Shown here piece after piece: positions 1-8,302 of a DNA stretch of 60,052 bases (the stretch's first letter is position 1; each line of letters opens with the position of its first letter). Origin of the DNA: Myxococcales bacterium (GTDB lineage: Bacteria > Myxococcota_A > Polyangia > Polyangiales > Polyangiaceae). The notes under the pieces were generated by a model, which searched no databases, was not told the DNA's origin, and saw only the letters and a program-made list of their open reading frames with translations. The translations under genes were made by a program, and so were the position numbers. The stretch spans positions 1 to 60,052 of the forward strand of contig JANYHK010000040.1 in NCBI GenBank assembly GCA_025359105.1, given 5' to 3'.

Positions 1-692
1 GGCGACGGCATCGGCATCGGCATCGGCATCGGCATCGGCGCGGGCCGCGGCAGAGACGGCGCGACGAACGATGCGGGGGGAGCGGGCGGCAGCGGCGATT
101 GCGGCGGCCGGGGCGGCAGCGATGCCGGAATCGGCGACGGCGCGAACGCGTCGGCGCGCCCCGTCGGCGCGCTCGACGACACGAAGCTCCGCGGCGCCTC
201 GATAGGCGGCGGCGGGTTCGACGGCGCGGGGATCGTCTCGTCCGCCGAGCTCTGGAGCTCCACGACGGGCGTAGGCGGAGCGTCAGGCGCCTGCGGGGCG
301 CGCGGCGACTGCGGCGAGATCTTCGTGACCTCCGAAATCTGTGCGACACGCGGAGGCGCGGCAAACCCGAGCGGCGGCGCGGGAGGCGCCATGCTCGACG
401 GAACGCGGGGCGCCTGCGGGATACGCGCGCTCGGCGGCGTAGGCGCGCTCGGCCGGCAGGCCATTTCGAACGAGTGGAGTGCAGCGGCGACCTCGGGGAT
501 CTCCATCATCGGGCGCCAGCGCCCCTCGCCCGCGAAGCCCGCGAACGCACCGCGCGAGATCGCACCCCTCACGAGGTTCTGCACGAGCGCTTCGAGCGTC
601 AGCGGCCCGTCGTGGTTTCCAGTGTCCTGGTAGACGTACCACTCGTCGACGGGCGGGCGGGCGTAGGTCGCAGTGTTGTCGAAGCTGTTCAT
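1..692 (-). CDS. GYF-like domain protein with Pro-rich tail, 3' end outside window
   Basis: Reading the minus strand from an ATG at 692 gives an open frame that runs off the left edge (230 codons seen). Residues about 18-70 resemble a GYF_2-type domain: WYVYQDTGNHDGPLTLEAL, then an alpha segment ending RWRPMMEIPEV. After that the chain is Pro/Ala/Ser-rich and ends, as far as visible, in five Pro-Met pairs. GYF domains usually bind proline-rich peptides, so the molecule may bind itself or similar tails; that is inference. A purine-rich stretch (GGAAGAGAGAAG) lies just before the ATG. The start is 17 nt after the stop of the channel gene upstream, so the two are probably co-transcribed. The C-terminal part is unknown. 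Confidence 0.7.
   Translation of the reverse strand, partial: MNSFDNTATYARPPVDEWYVYQDTGNHDGPLTLEALVQNLVRGAISRGAFAGFAGEGRWRPMMEIPEVAAALHSFEMACRPSAPTPPSARIPQAPRVPSSMAPPAPPLGFAAPPRVAQISEVTKISPQSPRAPQAPDAPPTPVVELQSSADETIPAPSNPPPPIEAPRSFVSSSAPTGRADAFAPSPIPASLPPRPPQSPLPPAPPASFVAPSLPRPAPMPMPMPMPMPS
7..36 (-). repeat. (CCGATG)5 hexamer repeat inside a coding region
   Basis: Five perfect GGCATC units on the plus strand (CCGATG on the minus strand) encode alternating Pro-Met in the GYF-like protein. The hexamer belongs to the same CCGAYN family as the intergenic arrays at 12970 and 14137. The window edge falls 6 bases away, which may reflect an assembly break in the repeat. Confidence 0.85.
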
Positions 693-709
693 CGTACTTC
701 TCTCTTCCC

Positions 710-1657
710 TCAAACCAGACGCATGAAGACGGCGACCCACGCGACGAGCGCGATGCCAGGAACGGCGCCCGCGGCGGCGAGGTACATGAGCTCGCTCCAC
801 GTCTCCTTCTTCTTCTCCTCGAAGCGGACCATCGCGACGCTGAACGCGATGTTGACGAGGTAGACCACGTACGTAGCGAGCATGAACTTGTCGAGGAGCG
901 TCAGGTAACCCATCGGAGGGAGCGACGACGTCGCCGACAGGTGGAACATCACGACGCTCATGAGCCCCGCGGTGGCGGTCGTGAGGCGGCCCGTAGCGCT
1001 CTTGGGCTTCAAGAGGAGCGTGAAGCCGGCGACGAAGACCATGAAGAAGACCGGCACGAGGCTCTTGAAGAAGGCCGACGCGCGCGGGCGGCTGAGCGAG
1101 ATGCCGAGCTGCGCCTCGGTGAGCTCGCGCCCATCCTCGAGCTTCTGCTTCTCGGTGTGCACCGTGAATTGTGGGGCGATCGTCCAACCCGCGAGCTTCA
1201 CGCTGTCCTCGATGGTGCTGCGCTTCTCGTCGACGAGGTAGTTGACACCCTCGTTCTTGTCGATGAGGCCGATGTAGAGGAGGTGCTTGTCGAACGGGAA
1301 CTCGGACAGATCGACGAGGCCCTCGAGCTCCGCCTTGATCCGGAACTCCTTCAGGAGCTTCTCGTCGACGACCTTGTCGGGCTTGCCGGCGAGCTTGCCG
1401 TTGGTGATCTCGAAGTCGGGGCGGCAGGGCTCGTGGTCGCAGCGGAAGGAGAGGAAGAACTCGGCCGAGAACGTCCCGGGGCCGACCTCGAATTTGTTCA
1501 GCTTCTCGAGCTGGATGCCGACGTGCATCGTCTGGGCGGCGGCAGCCTCGGCTTCATGACTCGGGTCCTTCGCGTCGCCGTCGGCCTCGGCGCGCGCGGG
1601 CGTCGCGAGGGCCAATATAGCGAAAAGACATGATAAATAGAGGGAGATGCGGTTCAT
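710..1657 (-). CDS. Pentameric ligand-gated ion channel homologue (Cys-loop receptor family)
   Basis: The 315-residue protein starts with a signal peptide (1-23, ending PARA). A beta-rich extracellular domain follows, then four hydrophobic segments at about 195-216, 223-243, 255-277 and 289-312, the M1-M4 layout of the pLGIC family. The family signature FPFD sits at 120-123 in the loop equivalent to the Cys-loop, and as in other bacterial members the two loop cysteines are absent. C73 and C78 lie instead in an earlier strand. The start at 1657 is chosen because the signal peptide begins there and a GAGG lies 7 nt upstream; the frame is open further 5'. It is expected to be an inner-membrane ion channel. 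Ligand and ion selectivity cannot be read from sequence. The GYF-like gene follows 17 nt downstream. Confidence 0.85.
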   Translation of the reverse strand: MNRISLYLSCLFAILALATPARAEADGDAKDPSHEAEAAAAQTMHVGIQLEKLNKFEVGPGTFSAEFFLSFRCDHEPCRPDFEITNGKLAGKPDKVVDEKLLKEFRIKAELEGLVDLSEFPFDKHLLYIGLIDKNEGVNYLVDEKRSTIEDSVKLAGWTIAPQFTVHTEKQKLEDGRELTEAQLGISLSRPRASAFFKSLVPVFFMVFVAGFTLLLKPKSATGRLTTATAGLMSVVMFHLSATSSLPPMGYLTLLDKFMLATYVVYLVNIAFSVAMVRFEEKKKETWSELMYLAAAGAVPGIALVAWVAVFMRLV

Positions 1658-1780
1658 GATGCTGCCTCGGGAGGTCTCTACCCCCTGACACCGCCAGGGT
1701 GGAAAAGTCGCACCCCGTCGTACGTATTCGGGCACGAGCACCTCCCCGGGGGCCCCACCCGCTCAGCTAGCATCCCGGCG

Positions 1781-2284
1781 ATGCTCGAAATCCGCCCAGC
1801 GACGCCCGCCGACGTCCCCACGATCCTCGGCTTCATCCGGGAGCTCGCCGCGTACGAGCGCGAGCCCGACGCGGTTGCCGCCACGGAGGCAGACCTGCTG
1901 CGCGACGGCTTCGGTGAGGCGCCGTACTTCCGGGTCCTGATCGCCACGCACGACGGCGAAGCGGCAGGCTTCGCGTTCTACTTCTTCCAGTATTCGACGT
2001 GGACCGGCGCGCCGGTGCTCTACCTCGAAGACCTCTTCGTCACGCCGAGCCGCCGCGGGCGCGGCCTTGGCAAGGCCCTCATGACGCACCTTGCACAGGT
2101 GGCGATCGCTGCAGGATGCAAGCGTTTCCAGTGGGCGGTGCTCGACTGGAACGAGCCGGCGATCGGCTTTTACCGATCCCTTGGCGCGAGTCTCCTCCCC
2201 GACTGGCGCACCGTGCGCGTCGATGGCGACGCGCTGCAAGAGCTGGCGGCGCTAGCGGCGCCGCCGGCTGTCGCTACTCCTTGA
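1781..2284 (+). CDS. GNAT family N-acetyltransferase (SAT/thialysine-type)
   Basis: A 167-residue single-domain GNAT. The N-terminus reads IRPATPADVPTIL; the acetyl-CoA-binding segment is RRRGRGLGKALM at about 91-102, preceded by the LEDLFVTP strand. The C-terminal WNEPAIGFYRSLGA motif is typical of the spermidine/thialysine acetyltransferase subgroup. It should transfer acetyl from acetyl-CoA to a small amine in the cytoplasm; the substrate is not determined. Its last 11 bases overlap the end of the convergent small gene at 2274-2474. Confidence 0.85.
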   Translation: MLEIRPATPADVPTILGFIRELAAYEREPDAVAATEADLLRDGFGEAPYFRVLIATHDGEAAGFAFYFFQYSTWTGAPVLYLEDLFVTPSRRGRGLGKALMTHLAQVAIAAGCKRFQWAVLDWNEPAIGFYRSLGASLLPDWRTVRVDGDALQELAALAAPPAVATP

Positions 2285-2474
2285 CGTCGTTGGTGCCCGG
2301 CATCTTGCGGACGTCGCGACGAGCGACCTTCCACGCGCGCTGGACGACCCACGAGAGCGAGCGGTTGAGGCGCACGGCCTCTTCCTTCATCTCGACGAGC
2401 ATCGTCTCGGGGAAGTAGAGGCTCTGCTTCCGCTTGTCGGTCTTCGTTTCCGGACGCGAGGGTTCGTCAGTCAT
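2274..2474 (-). CDS. TIGR04563-like small protein
   Basis: A 66-residue protein with a charged N-terminus, then RKQSLYFPETMLVEMKEEA and NRSLSWVVQRAWKVAR. This order, a short strand, a helix and then SLSWVVQRAW, matches the small TIGR04563 family found mainly in myxobacteria as I remember it, and resembles a ribbon-helix-helix fold. DNA binding is therefore possible but unproven. It overlaps the convergent acetyltransferase gene tail by 11 nt. Confidence 0.75.
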   Translation of the reverse strand: MTDEPSRPETKTDKRKQSLYFPETMLVEMKEEAVRLNRSLSWVVQRAWKVARRDVRKMPGTNDVKE

Positions 2475-2552
2475 CCCCTCAATCTATGCCAGGGCACGGG
2501 GGATTCGGCAAGGGTGACGGCAGGCTTGCGCAGGCCGCGCAAGGGGGCGACA

Positions 2553-4313
2553 GTGGTTGGGGTGAACTTCCTGCGCCTCAAGACCGTGCGCGCCAAGCTC
2601 ACGATGCTCGTCGCGCTCTCGATAGGGATGATGCTGGCGACCTTGCCGGTGCTCTCCTGGCTTCTTCATCGCCAGCTCATCGACGAGGTCGACGATCGCG
2701 TCTCCGAGGCGGAGAAATCGTTCCGCGAGGAGCTGAAGGACGATCTCGCCGATCTCGAGCTCGCCGCGAAGATCCTCGCGGCCGACCCGGCGACGGGAAA
2801 GGCGCTCGCCGCGAGCGACGAGAAGGAGGCGGTGGCCCTCGCCAACCTATTCCTCGGCGTGTACCCGAACATCGACATCCTCTTCGTCGACGCCAGGGGC
2901 AAGGTCCTCGCCGACGTAGGGTGCACGCTGCCCATCGAGCAGGTGAAGGACATCAAAGGCCTCGCGTCCGCGGTGGCCGGCACCGAGTTCCGCGGCGTCG
3001 TCGACCACGGGTGCGAGCGCAGCGACGCGGGAAAGCCGCCCGCTTACGTCATCGCCATGCCGGTGAAGGGCGTCGGCGCTATCGTCGTGTGCCTCCCGCT
3101 CGACGTCGAGCTCGTCCAGAACGCGAGCATGAAGCTCGGCCTCGAGCTCGCGCTGCTCGACTCGGCGAGCGGCAAGCCGATCGCGATGACGCCCAAGTTC
3201 CCCGTCCGCAGCATCCCGGCCCGCGAGAGCGCGGAGACGACGCTCGCCGACGAAGCGGGCTCCAGCTGGGCGCTCGGCCGCTTCGCCGTGGACGGCCTCG
3301 AGAGCGGCGCGTCCTCGCCCATCCATTTCGCGGCGGCGCTCGACGTCGCCGACATCCACCGCATCGTCCGTCAGAACCTGATGTTCGCGATCCTCGTGCT
3401 CGGCGTCGCGGCGCTCATCAGCGTGACGACGGGGGCCCGCCTGGCGTCGATCATGTCGCGCGCGCTCTCGCGGGTGAACGCGGCGCTGAAGAAGCTCGAG
3501 CAGCAGGAGTACGTGCACGTGGAGACGCTCCACACCGGCGACGAGCTCGAGGACCTCGCCACCGGCTTCAACACGATGGTCGACGGGCTGAAGGAGCGCG
3601 ACAAGCTCCGCACCACCTTCGGCAAGTACATGACGGCGGCCGTGATGGAGCACCTCATGAACGGCAAGGTGTCGCTCGGCGGCGAGACCTTGCAGGTGAC
3701 TATCCTCTTCACCGACATTCGCAGCTTCACGACCATCAGCGAGAAGATGGACGCGCAGGCGCTCGTCGGCCTCCTGAACGAGTACTTCACGGAGATGGTC
3801 ACCATCGTGATGGAGGAGGACGGCGTCGTCGACAAGTACATCGGCGACGCGATCATGGCCGTGTTCGGCGCGCCCGTTCCCAAGCCCAACGACGCCGTCA
3901 ACGCGGTGCGCGCGGCGGTGAGGATGCGCCACGCGCTGCGCACGCTGAACGAGCGGCTCGCCGATCGCGGGCTCGCGCCGCTGCGCACCGGCATCGGCAT
4001 CCACACCGGCGAGGTCGTGGCCGGCAACATCGGCAGCGAGGCGCGCATGGAATACACGGTCATCGGCGACGCCGTGAACCTCGCCTCGCGCCTCGAGTCG
4101 AACACGAAGGATCTCGGCGTGAACATCCTCATCAGCGAGGACACCTACCAGCTCGTGAAGCACAAGGTCGTCGCCCGCCAGGTGCGTGAAATCACGGTCA
4201 AAGGCCGCGCCCAGCCGGTCATGACATACGAGGTCACCGGCTTCGAGGGCGAGAAGAACCTCGAGCGCGACAGCCAGCCCGCCGCCAAGCAGACCGCCAC
4301 CGCCGCGACGTGA
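2553..4313 (+). CDS. Membrane-bound class III adenylate cyclase with periplasmic sensor and HAMP
   Basis: From a GTG at 2553 (behind AAGGGGG) the protein has 586 residues; a GTG at 2514 would add 13. Order: TM1 about 15-38, periplasmic sensor about 40-270, TM2 about 275-295, HAMP about 296-350, cyclase domain about 375-555. Catalytic residues are all present: metal-binding D388 (LFTDIRSFT) and D432 (YIGDAIMAVFG), adenine-selecting K428 and D506, and transition-state N509 and R513 (VNLASRLE). The Lys/Asp pair predicts ATP rather than GTP as substrate, so cAMP is the likely product. No effector gene adjoins it. Confidence 0.92.
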   Translation: MVGVNFLRLKTVRAKLTMLVALSIGMMLATLPVLSWLLHRQLIDEVDDRVSEAEKSFREELKDDLADLELAAKILAADPATGKALAASDEKEAVALANLFLGVYPNIDILFVDARGKVLADVGCTLPIEQVKDIKGLASAVAGTEFRGVVDHGCERSDAGKPPAYVIAMPVKGVGAIVVCLPLDVELVQNASMKLGLELALLDSASGKPIAMTPKFPVRSIPARESAETTLADEAGSSWALGRFAVDGLESGASSPIHFAAALDVADIHRIVRQNLMFAILVLGVAALISVTTGARLASIMSRALSRVNAALKKLEQQEYVHVETLHTGDELEDLATGFNTMVDGLKERDKLRTTFGKYMTAAVMEHLMNGKVSLGGETLQVTILFTDIRSFTTISEKMDAQALVGLLNEYFTEMVTIVMEEDGVVDKYIGDAIMAVFGAPVPKPNDAVNAVRAAVRMRHALRTLNERLADRGLAPLRTGIGIHTGEVVAGNIGSEARMEYTVIGDAVNLASRLESNTKDLGVNILISEDTYQLVKHKVVARQVREITVKGRAQPVMTYEVTGFEGEKNLERDSQPAAKQTATAAT

Positions 4314-4385
4314 TTCGGCCAACTATTTTCGCCGCGTGATCGATCCGAGGCGGCTCCGGCCACTATCCTACCGATCAGGACCGCC

Positions 4386-5633
4386 GTGCCGAACCACCCC
4401 CCCCACCCCCGCGCCTCGTTCTCGGCCGGACCGTCCGCGCGGGCGACGGCAGCTTCACTCGCAGCGATCTCGTGGCTCGTCGCGATCGCCGCGTGCGGCG
4501 CGCGAACGGGGCTCGAGCTGCCGTCGGACTTCGACCTCTCGGGCGACGCCAGCAAGCGCGACGCGAGCGACGCGGCGGACGGCGACGCGGCGCCGGTCGG
4601 GTGCACGCCGGGGACGGTGAACCTGACGAAGGCGACGCCCACGGTCATGTTCATCCTGGACCGCTCGGGCTCGATGGGCGACCAGCTCGGCCGCACCGCG
4701 AATGGCACGCGCTGGGAGATCCTGACCAACGCGCTCGCCTCGACGCTTCCGCCGGTGGACGACACGATGGGCGTTGGCGCCCTCCTCTTCCCCACCGCGG
4801 GTCCCGGCGGGGGCACGCAGTCGTGCACCGCTCCGGGCACGGCCGATCTCGCGCCCGCCACCGGCAACGTGGCGCGGCTCATCACGCTGATGCGCAAAAA
4901 TCAGCCGAATGGGGGCACGCCTACGGCCGACGCGATCGACAACGCGGCGAAGTTCCTGCTCGGCGTGCGCGCCGCGACGAGCGCCCGCGCGATGGTCCTC
5001 GCGACCGACGGCGAGCCGAACTGCAACACCGGCCTCGATCCGAGGACGTGCACGTGCGTCGAATCGACGCGCGGTTGCCAGGGGCGACCCATGCAGTGCC
5101 TCGACGATGGACGCACCGTAGCGCGCCTGTCGTCGTACGCAACGCAGGGCCTGCCCACGTACGTCATCGGCCTGCAGGACCAGGGAAACGCGCGCTTCAG
5201 CAGCGTCCTCGACGCGATGGCCGTCGCCGGTGGGCGCGCGCAGACGGGCGCCGCGCACATGTACTACTCGTCGAACTCCGAGGCGGAGCTCGACGCGGCG
5301 CTCGTGACGATCCGCGACCAGGTCGGCGCGTGCACGTTCCTCACGAGCTCGGTGCCCGACGCGAGCGGCACGATCGTCGTCACCGTCAACGGCGTCACGA
5401 TCCCGTACGACGCGAGCAAGACGAACGGTTGGGCGTGGGACAACCAGGCCAACGGCGAGATGGCGTTCTACGGCGCGGCCTGCACCGCCGCCGCCGCCGC
5501 CGGCACGCGCGGGCTCGACGCGATCGTCACCTGCGGCGACGCCGGCGGACCGGACGCGTCGGTCGACGCCACGCTCTCCGACGCCGGCAAGGGCGCGCGC
5601 GACGCCGCCGATGCGCGCTCGCCGACGGACTGA
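4386..5633 (+). CDS. von Willebrand factor A domain lipoprotein
   Basis: A 415-residue secreted lipoprotein with GTG start. The signal peptide ends in a lipobox (VAIAAC, Cys about 37). A short Asp-rich linker leads to a vWA domain from about 85 to 310. The metal-site motif is complete: DRSGSMGDQ, a Thr in GGTPTADAID, and the Asp of LATDGEPN. The insert CTCVESTRGC and neighbouring cysteines probably form disulphides. The C-terminal tail is again Asp/Ala-rich. It is likely exposed on the outer membrane or in the periplasm and binds a protein partner through divalent metal. The next lipoprotein gene follows on the same strand with its ATG at 5725. Confidence 0.88.
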   Translation: MPNHPPHPRASFSAGPSARATAASLAAISWLVAIAACGARTGLELPSDFDLSGDASKRDASDAADGDAAPVGCTPGTVNLTKATPTVMFILDRSGSMGDQLGRTANGTRWEILTNALASTLPPVDDTMGVGALLFPTAGPGGGTQSCTAPGTADLAPATGNVARLITLMRKNQPNGGTPTADAIDNAAKFLLGVRAATSARAMVLATDGEPNCNTGLDPRTCTCVESTRGCQGRPMQCLDDGRTVARLSSYATQGLPTYVIGLQDQGNARFSSVLDAMAVAGGRAQTGAAHMYYSSNSEAELDAALVTIRDQVGACTFLTSSVPDASGTIVVTVNGVTIPYDASKTNGWAWDNQANGEMAFYGAACTAAAAAGTRGLDAIVTCGDAGGPDASVDATLSDAGKGARDAADARSPTD

Positions 5634-5724
5634 CGGTAGCGGACGCTCCGGAGACAGCTCGACCACGGCGCGCCGCGTGCTATGTGGAGGGGTCGGTTTT
5701 TCCGGCGAAACGCGAGAGCTGGAG

Positions 5725-6471
5725 ATGCGCCTCAACATTCGGTCGATCTGGGCAGCGGTGGGCGGGGCCGTGGTCGCCGTCGTGGCGGCTTGCACGGGGT
5801 CGAACCCCGCAGGCGTCGGCGGCGAGACATGCCAGATGGGCCCGGCGTGCGGCGGCTCCACCATCCTGTCGTGCACGACCACCGACGGCGCAGGCGCGTG
5901 CGCGAGCGTCGCCTACAAGGTCGGCGGGCGCTCCTTCGCTTGCGCGGGCTGCAACGATTGCGCGCGCGCGGCGACGGACGCCGTCGCGTCGTGCCAGGGC
6001 GGCGGAAGCAGCGGCGGGAGCAACGGCGGCACCTCGGGGGGAGCCAGCGGCGGCACCTCCGGAGGAACCAGTGGCGGAACCAGTGGCGGGAGCTCCGGCG
6101 GCCCCGCGAAGTGCAGCCAGATCGGCCCCTGCGCGCGAGGCGGCGTCATCCAGCAGTGCACGAGCCAGGACGCGAACGGCACGTGCGTCGGCGCGGTCTA
6201 CCAGGCCATGGGCCTCACGTTCTCCTGCGCCTCGTGCGCCGACTGCACCCAGGCCGCCCAGAGCGCGGTGAACACCTGCTCGACCACGCCGTCCAAGGAC
6301 TCGGGCGCGTGCACGAGCGTGTGCTTCGCCGACATCGACTGCCAGAACAGCTGCCCGTCGTCGCCAAACGCGGTCGCCTGCTGCGACGGCAGCACGCGCA
6401 CCTGCTTTTCGTGGAGCGGCGCCCAGTGCCCTGCCCCCGCGCAGGACGGCGGAACGACCCCGCCGTACTGA
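5725..6471 (+). CDS. Cys-rich lipoprotein with duplicated module
   Basis: The ATG at 5725 follows GAGAGCTGGAG and gives a 248-residue protein with lipobox VVAAC. Two copies of one module, beginning GPACGGSTILSC and GPCARGGVIQQC, each of about 50 residues with six cysteines and a conserved FxCAxCxDC core, are separated by a low-complexity linker of repeated GGTSGG/GGSSGG units. A third Cys-rich segment ends the protein. I do not recognise a named family. The even cysteine count per module suggests disulphide-stabilised extracellular domains. The frame is open upstream of 5725, but the lipoprotein signal fixes the start. Confidence 0.75.
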   Translation: MRLNIRSIWAAVGGAVVAVVAACTGSNPAGVGGETCQMGPACGGSTILSCTTTDGAGACASVAYKVGGRSFACAGCNDCARAATDAVASCQGGGSSGGSNGGTSGGASGGTSGGTSGGTSGGSSGGPAKCSQIGPCARGGVIQQCTSQDANGTCVGAVYQAMGLTFSCASCADCTQAAQSAVNTCSTTPSKDSGACTSVCFADIDCQNSCPSSPNAVACCDGSTRTCFSWSGAQCPAPAQDGGTTPPY

Positions 6472-6505
6472 CTGGCGACCCTGCGGTCACCGGCTCACCA
6501 CGCTC

Positions 6506-8107
6506 CTAGGACCAGTGGCGCGTGCTGCGTGCGGGCACCTTGCTCATGGCGAGCTCGCTCATCGCGGTGATGGTGAGGCTGGGATTCACGCCCAGGTTGG
6601 CGGGAATGACCGAGCCGTCGACGACGTAGAAGTCGTCGTAGCCGAACACCTTGCTCTCGGGGCTGACCACGCCGTCGGCGGCGTCCTTGCCAATGGGGCA
6701 CCCGCCGAGCACGTGGGCCGTGGCCGCGCGGCCCGTGAGCACTTCGATGAGGCCGCTCTCGGCGACGCCGTCCATCTCGGTCGCCATCTTCTTGGCGATC
6801 TCGTTGGCGATGGGAATGAAGACGGGGATCTTCGGACCGTCGCCGCGATCGCTGTCGAGCTTCTTCGAGAACGGCCAGTACCACGGGCGCCGCATCACGT
6901 AGCGCATGTGGTTGTCGACGGGCTGCATGACGAGCAAGATCGCCGTGCGCTTCGCCCAGCCGAACGGAATCGAGACGCGCGCGAAGTCGATGGGGTGGCG
7001 GAGCGCGGTGCCGATCCAGCGCAGCCAGCGCGGGATGCCGGGGCCGTCGTCGGTGAGGATCGTCGCGAGCATCGCCATCGAGTCGCTCCCCGCCGGGTAG
7101 CGGACGATCTCGATGTGGGTCTTGTCGTCGACGAAGGCGCCGCTCGTGATGGCGATGCCCTTGGAGAAGTCGACGTCGTCGCGCCGCGAGCGAACGGCCA
7201 GGAGGGCCTCGCTGTTGGTGCGCAGGTAGTTGCCGAGCTGCGGCGAGAGGCGCGACAAGGAGCCGTTGTCGCGGCAGCGCATCAGGAGCTGGACGGTGCC
7301 GTAGGATCCCGCCGACACGACCACGCCGCGCGCGCGGAGCTTGCGGCGCGAGCTCCACATGCCGGTCGACGTCTCGATCGTGAGATCGTAGCCACCGCCC
7401 TCGCCCTCCGGGAGTGGCTTGATGTCGAGCACGCGCGACTCCGGCTCGACCTTGGCGCCGTTCTTCTCTGCAAAGTACAAGTAGTTCTTGTCGAGCGTAT
7501 TCTTCGCGCCGACCCGGCAGCCGACCATGCAGCCCCCGCACATGGTGCAGCCGGTGCGCTCCGGGCCCTTGCCGTCGAAGAACGGATCGGGCGCGGTCTT
7601 GCCGGCCTCGCCGAAGTACACCCCGACCGAATGCTTGTGGAAGGTGTGGCCGCGGCCCATGTCGTCGGCGATCTTCTTGAGGAGGCGGTCGGTCTCGACG
7701 AGCACCTCGCTCTCGACCGCACCGAGCATCTTCTTGGCCGTGGCGTAGTGGGGGGCGAGGGCGGCCTTCCAGTCGAAGCCGACCCAGCGCGCGTCGCCGA
7801 ATGCCTCGGCGGGGGGCTCGATGAGCGTGTTGGCGTAGACGAGGCTGCCGCCGCCGACGCCGGCGCCGTGAAGGAAGAACGCGTCCTTCACCATCGTCAT
7901 CTGCAGGATGCCGTACATGCCGAGCGCGGGCCGCCAGAAGTACTTCTTCAGGTCCCACGTCGACTTGGCGAAGTCCTCCTTGTTCCAGCGCTTGCCCATC
8001 TCGAGCACGCGCACCGAGTAGCCCTTCTCGGTGAGACGCATCGCCGACACGCTCCCGCCGAAGCCGGAGCCGACGATCGCGAAGTCGCAGTCGAAGGGCG
8101 CTGCCAT
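6506..8107 (-). CDS. GMC-family FAD oxidoreductase, cholesterol-oxidase-like
   Basis: A 533-residue flavoprotein. The FAD Rossmann motif FAIVGSGFGGSVSAMRL is at the N-terminus, followed by the GMC segment HGAGVGGGSLVYANTL. The C-terminal FAD/active-site end (VDGSVIPANLGVNPSLTITA) is intact, with HVLGGCPIG before it. A cysteine cluster CTMCGGCMVGC (CX2CX2CX3C) stands mid-chain before GAKNTLDKNYL, a hallmark of the sterol-oxidase-like subgroup. No export signal is visible. The start at 8107 is preferred to one 60 nt upstream because the FAD fold begins directly there. It probably oxidises an alcohol, perhaps a sterol or lipid. Confidence 0.85.
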   Translation of the reverse strand: MAAPFDCDFAIVGSGFGGSVSAMRLTEKGYSVRVLEMGKRWNKEDFAKSTWDLKKYFWRPALGMYGILQMTMVKDAFFLHGAGVGGGSLVYANTLIEPPAEAFGDARWVGFDWKAALAPHYATAKKMLGAVESEVLVETDRLLKKIADDMGRGHTFHKHSVGVYFGEAGKTAPDPFFDGKGPERTGCTMCGGCMVGCRVGAKNTLDKNYLYFAEKNGAKVEPESRVLDIKPLPEGEGGGYDLTIETSTGMWSSRRKLRARGVVVSAGSYGTVQLLMRCRDNGSLSRLSPQLGNYLRTNSEALLAVRSRRDDVDFSKGIAITSGAFVDDKTHIEIVRYPAGSDSMAMLATILTDDGPGIPRWLRWIGTALRHPIDFARVSIPFGWAKRTAILLVMQPVDNHMRYVMRRPWYWPFSKKLDSDRGDGPKIPVFIPIANEIAKKMATEMDGVAESGLIEVLTGRAATAHVLGGCPIGKDAADGVVSPESKVFGYDDFYVVDGSVIPANLGVNPSLTITAMSELAMSKVPARSTRHWS

Positions 8108-8165
8108 GGGGCGCAGTCTACCACTCGGTCGTGCCCAGGGTTCGCGAATGCGCGCGGCCGTCGGC

Positions 8166-8179
8166 ACCTCTTTCGAGGT
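8166..8179 (-). terminator. Small hairpin behind tRNA-Arg
   Basis: Immediately 3' of the tRNA on the minus strand lies ACCTC-GAAA-GAGGT, a five-pair stem with a GAAA tetraloop. There is no U-tract, so it may be a 3' processing or pausing hairpin rather than a full terminator. Confidence 0.35.
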
Positions 8180-8180
8180 C

Positions 8181-8257
8181 TGGTAGCCCCTGCTGGATTC
8201 GAACCAGCGACCTTGTCCTTAGAAGGGACCTGCTCTATCCAGCTGAGCTAAGGGGCC
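8181..8257 (-). tRNA. tRNA-Arg (anticodon UCU), CCA encoded
   Basis: The minus strand folds into a complete cloverleaf. The acceptor is GGCCCCT/AGGGGCT, the D-arm starts GCTCAGCTGGATAGAGC, the T-arm is GCTGG-TTCGAAT-CCAGC, and CCA is encoded at 8181-8183. The anticodon loop CTTCTAA gives UCU with U33 and A37, decoding AGA/AGG arginine. The top pair of the anticodon stem is a G-A mismatch. No integrase or attachment duplication adjoins it. Confidence 0.95.
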
Positions 8258-8302
8258 GGGGGCGCGCGCGTTGTCATAACATCGTATCAGGCCCGAGCAA
8301 GC

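Noticed and set aside
479-1633. Long opposite-strand frame over the channel gene, and many similar ones elsewhere
   Set aside because: Arg/Glu-rich shadow frames are expected at this GC content; the true frames carry family motifs.
5641-5724. Upstream extension of the Cys-rich lipoprotein to 5611
   Set aside because: The extension overlaps the vWA gene and is Arg-rich; the signal peptide begins at 5725 with a ribosome-binding site.
8181-8257. tRNA as integration site of a mobile element
   Set aside because: No integrase, no duplicated tRNA end and no change in gene style beside it.
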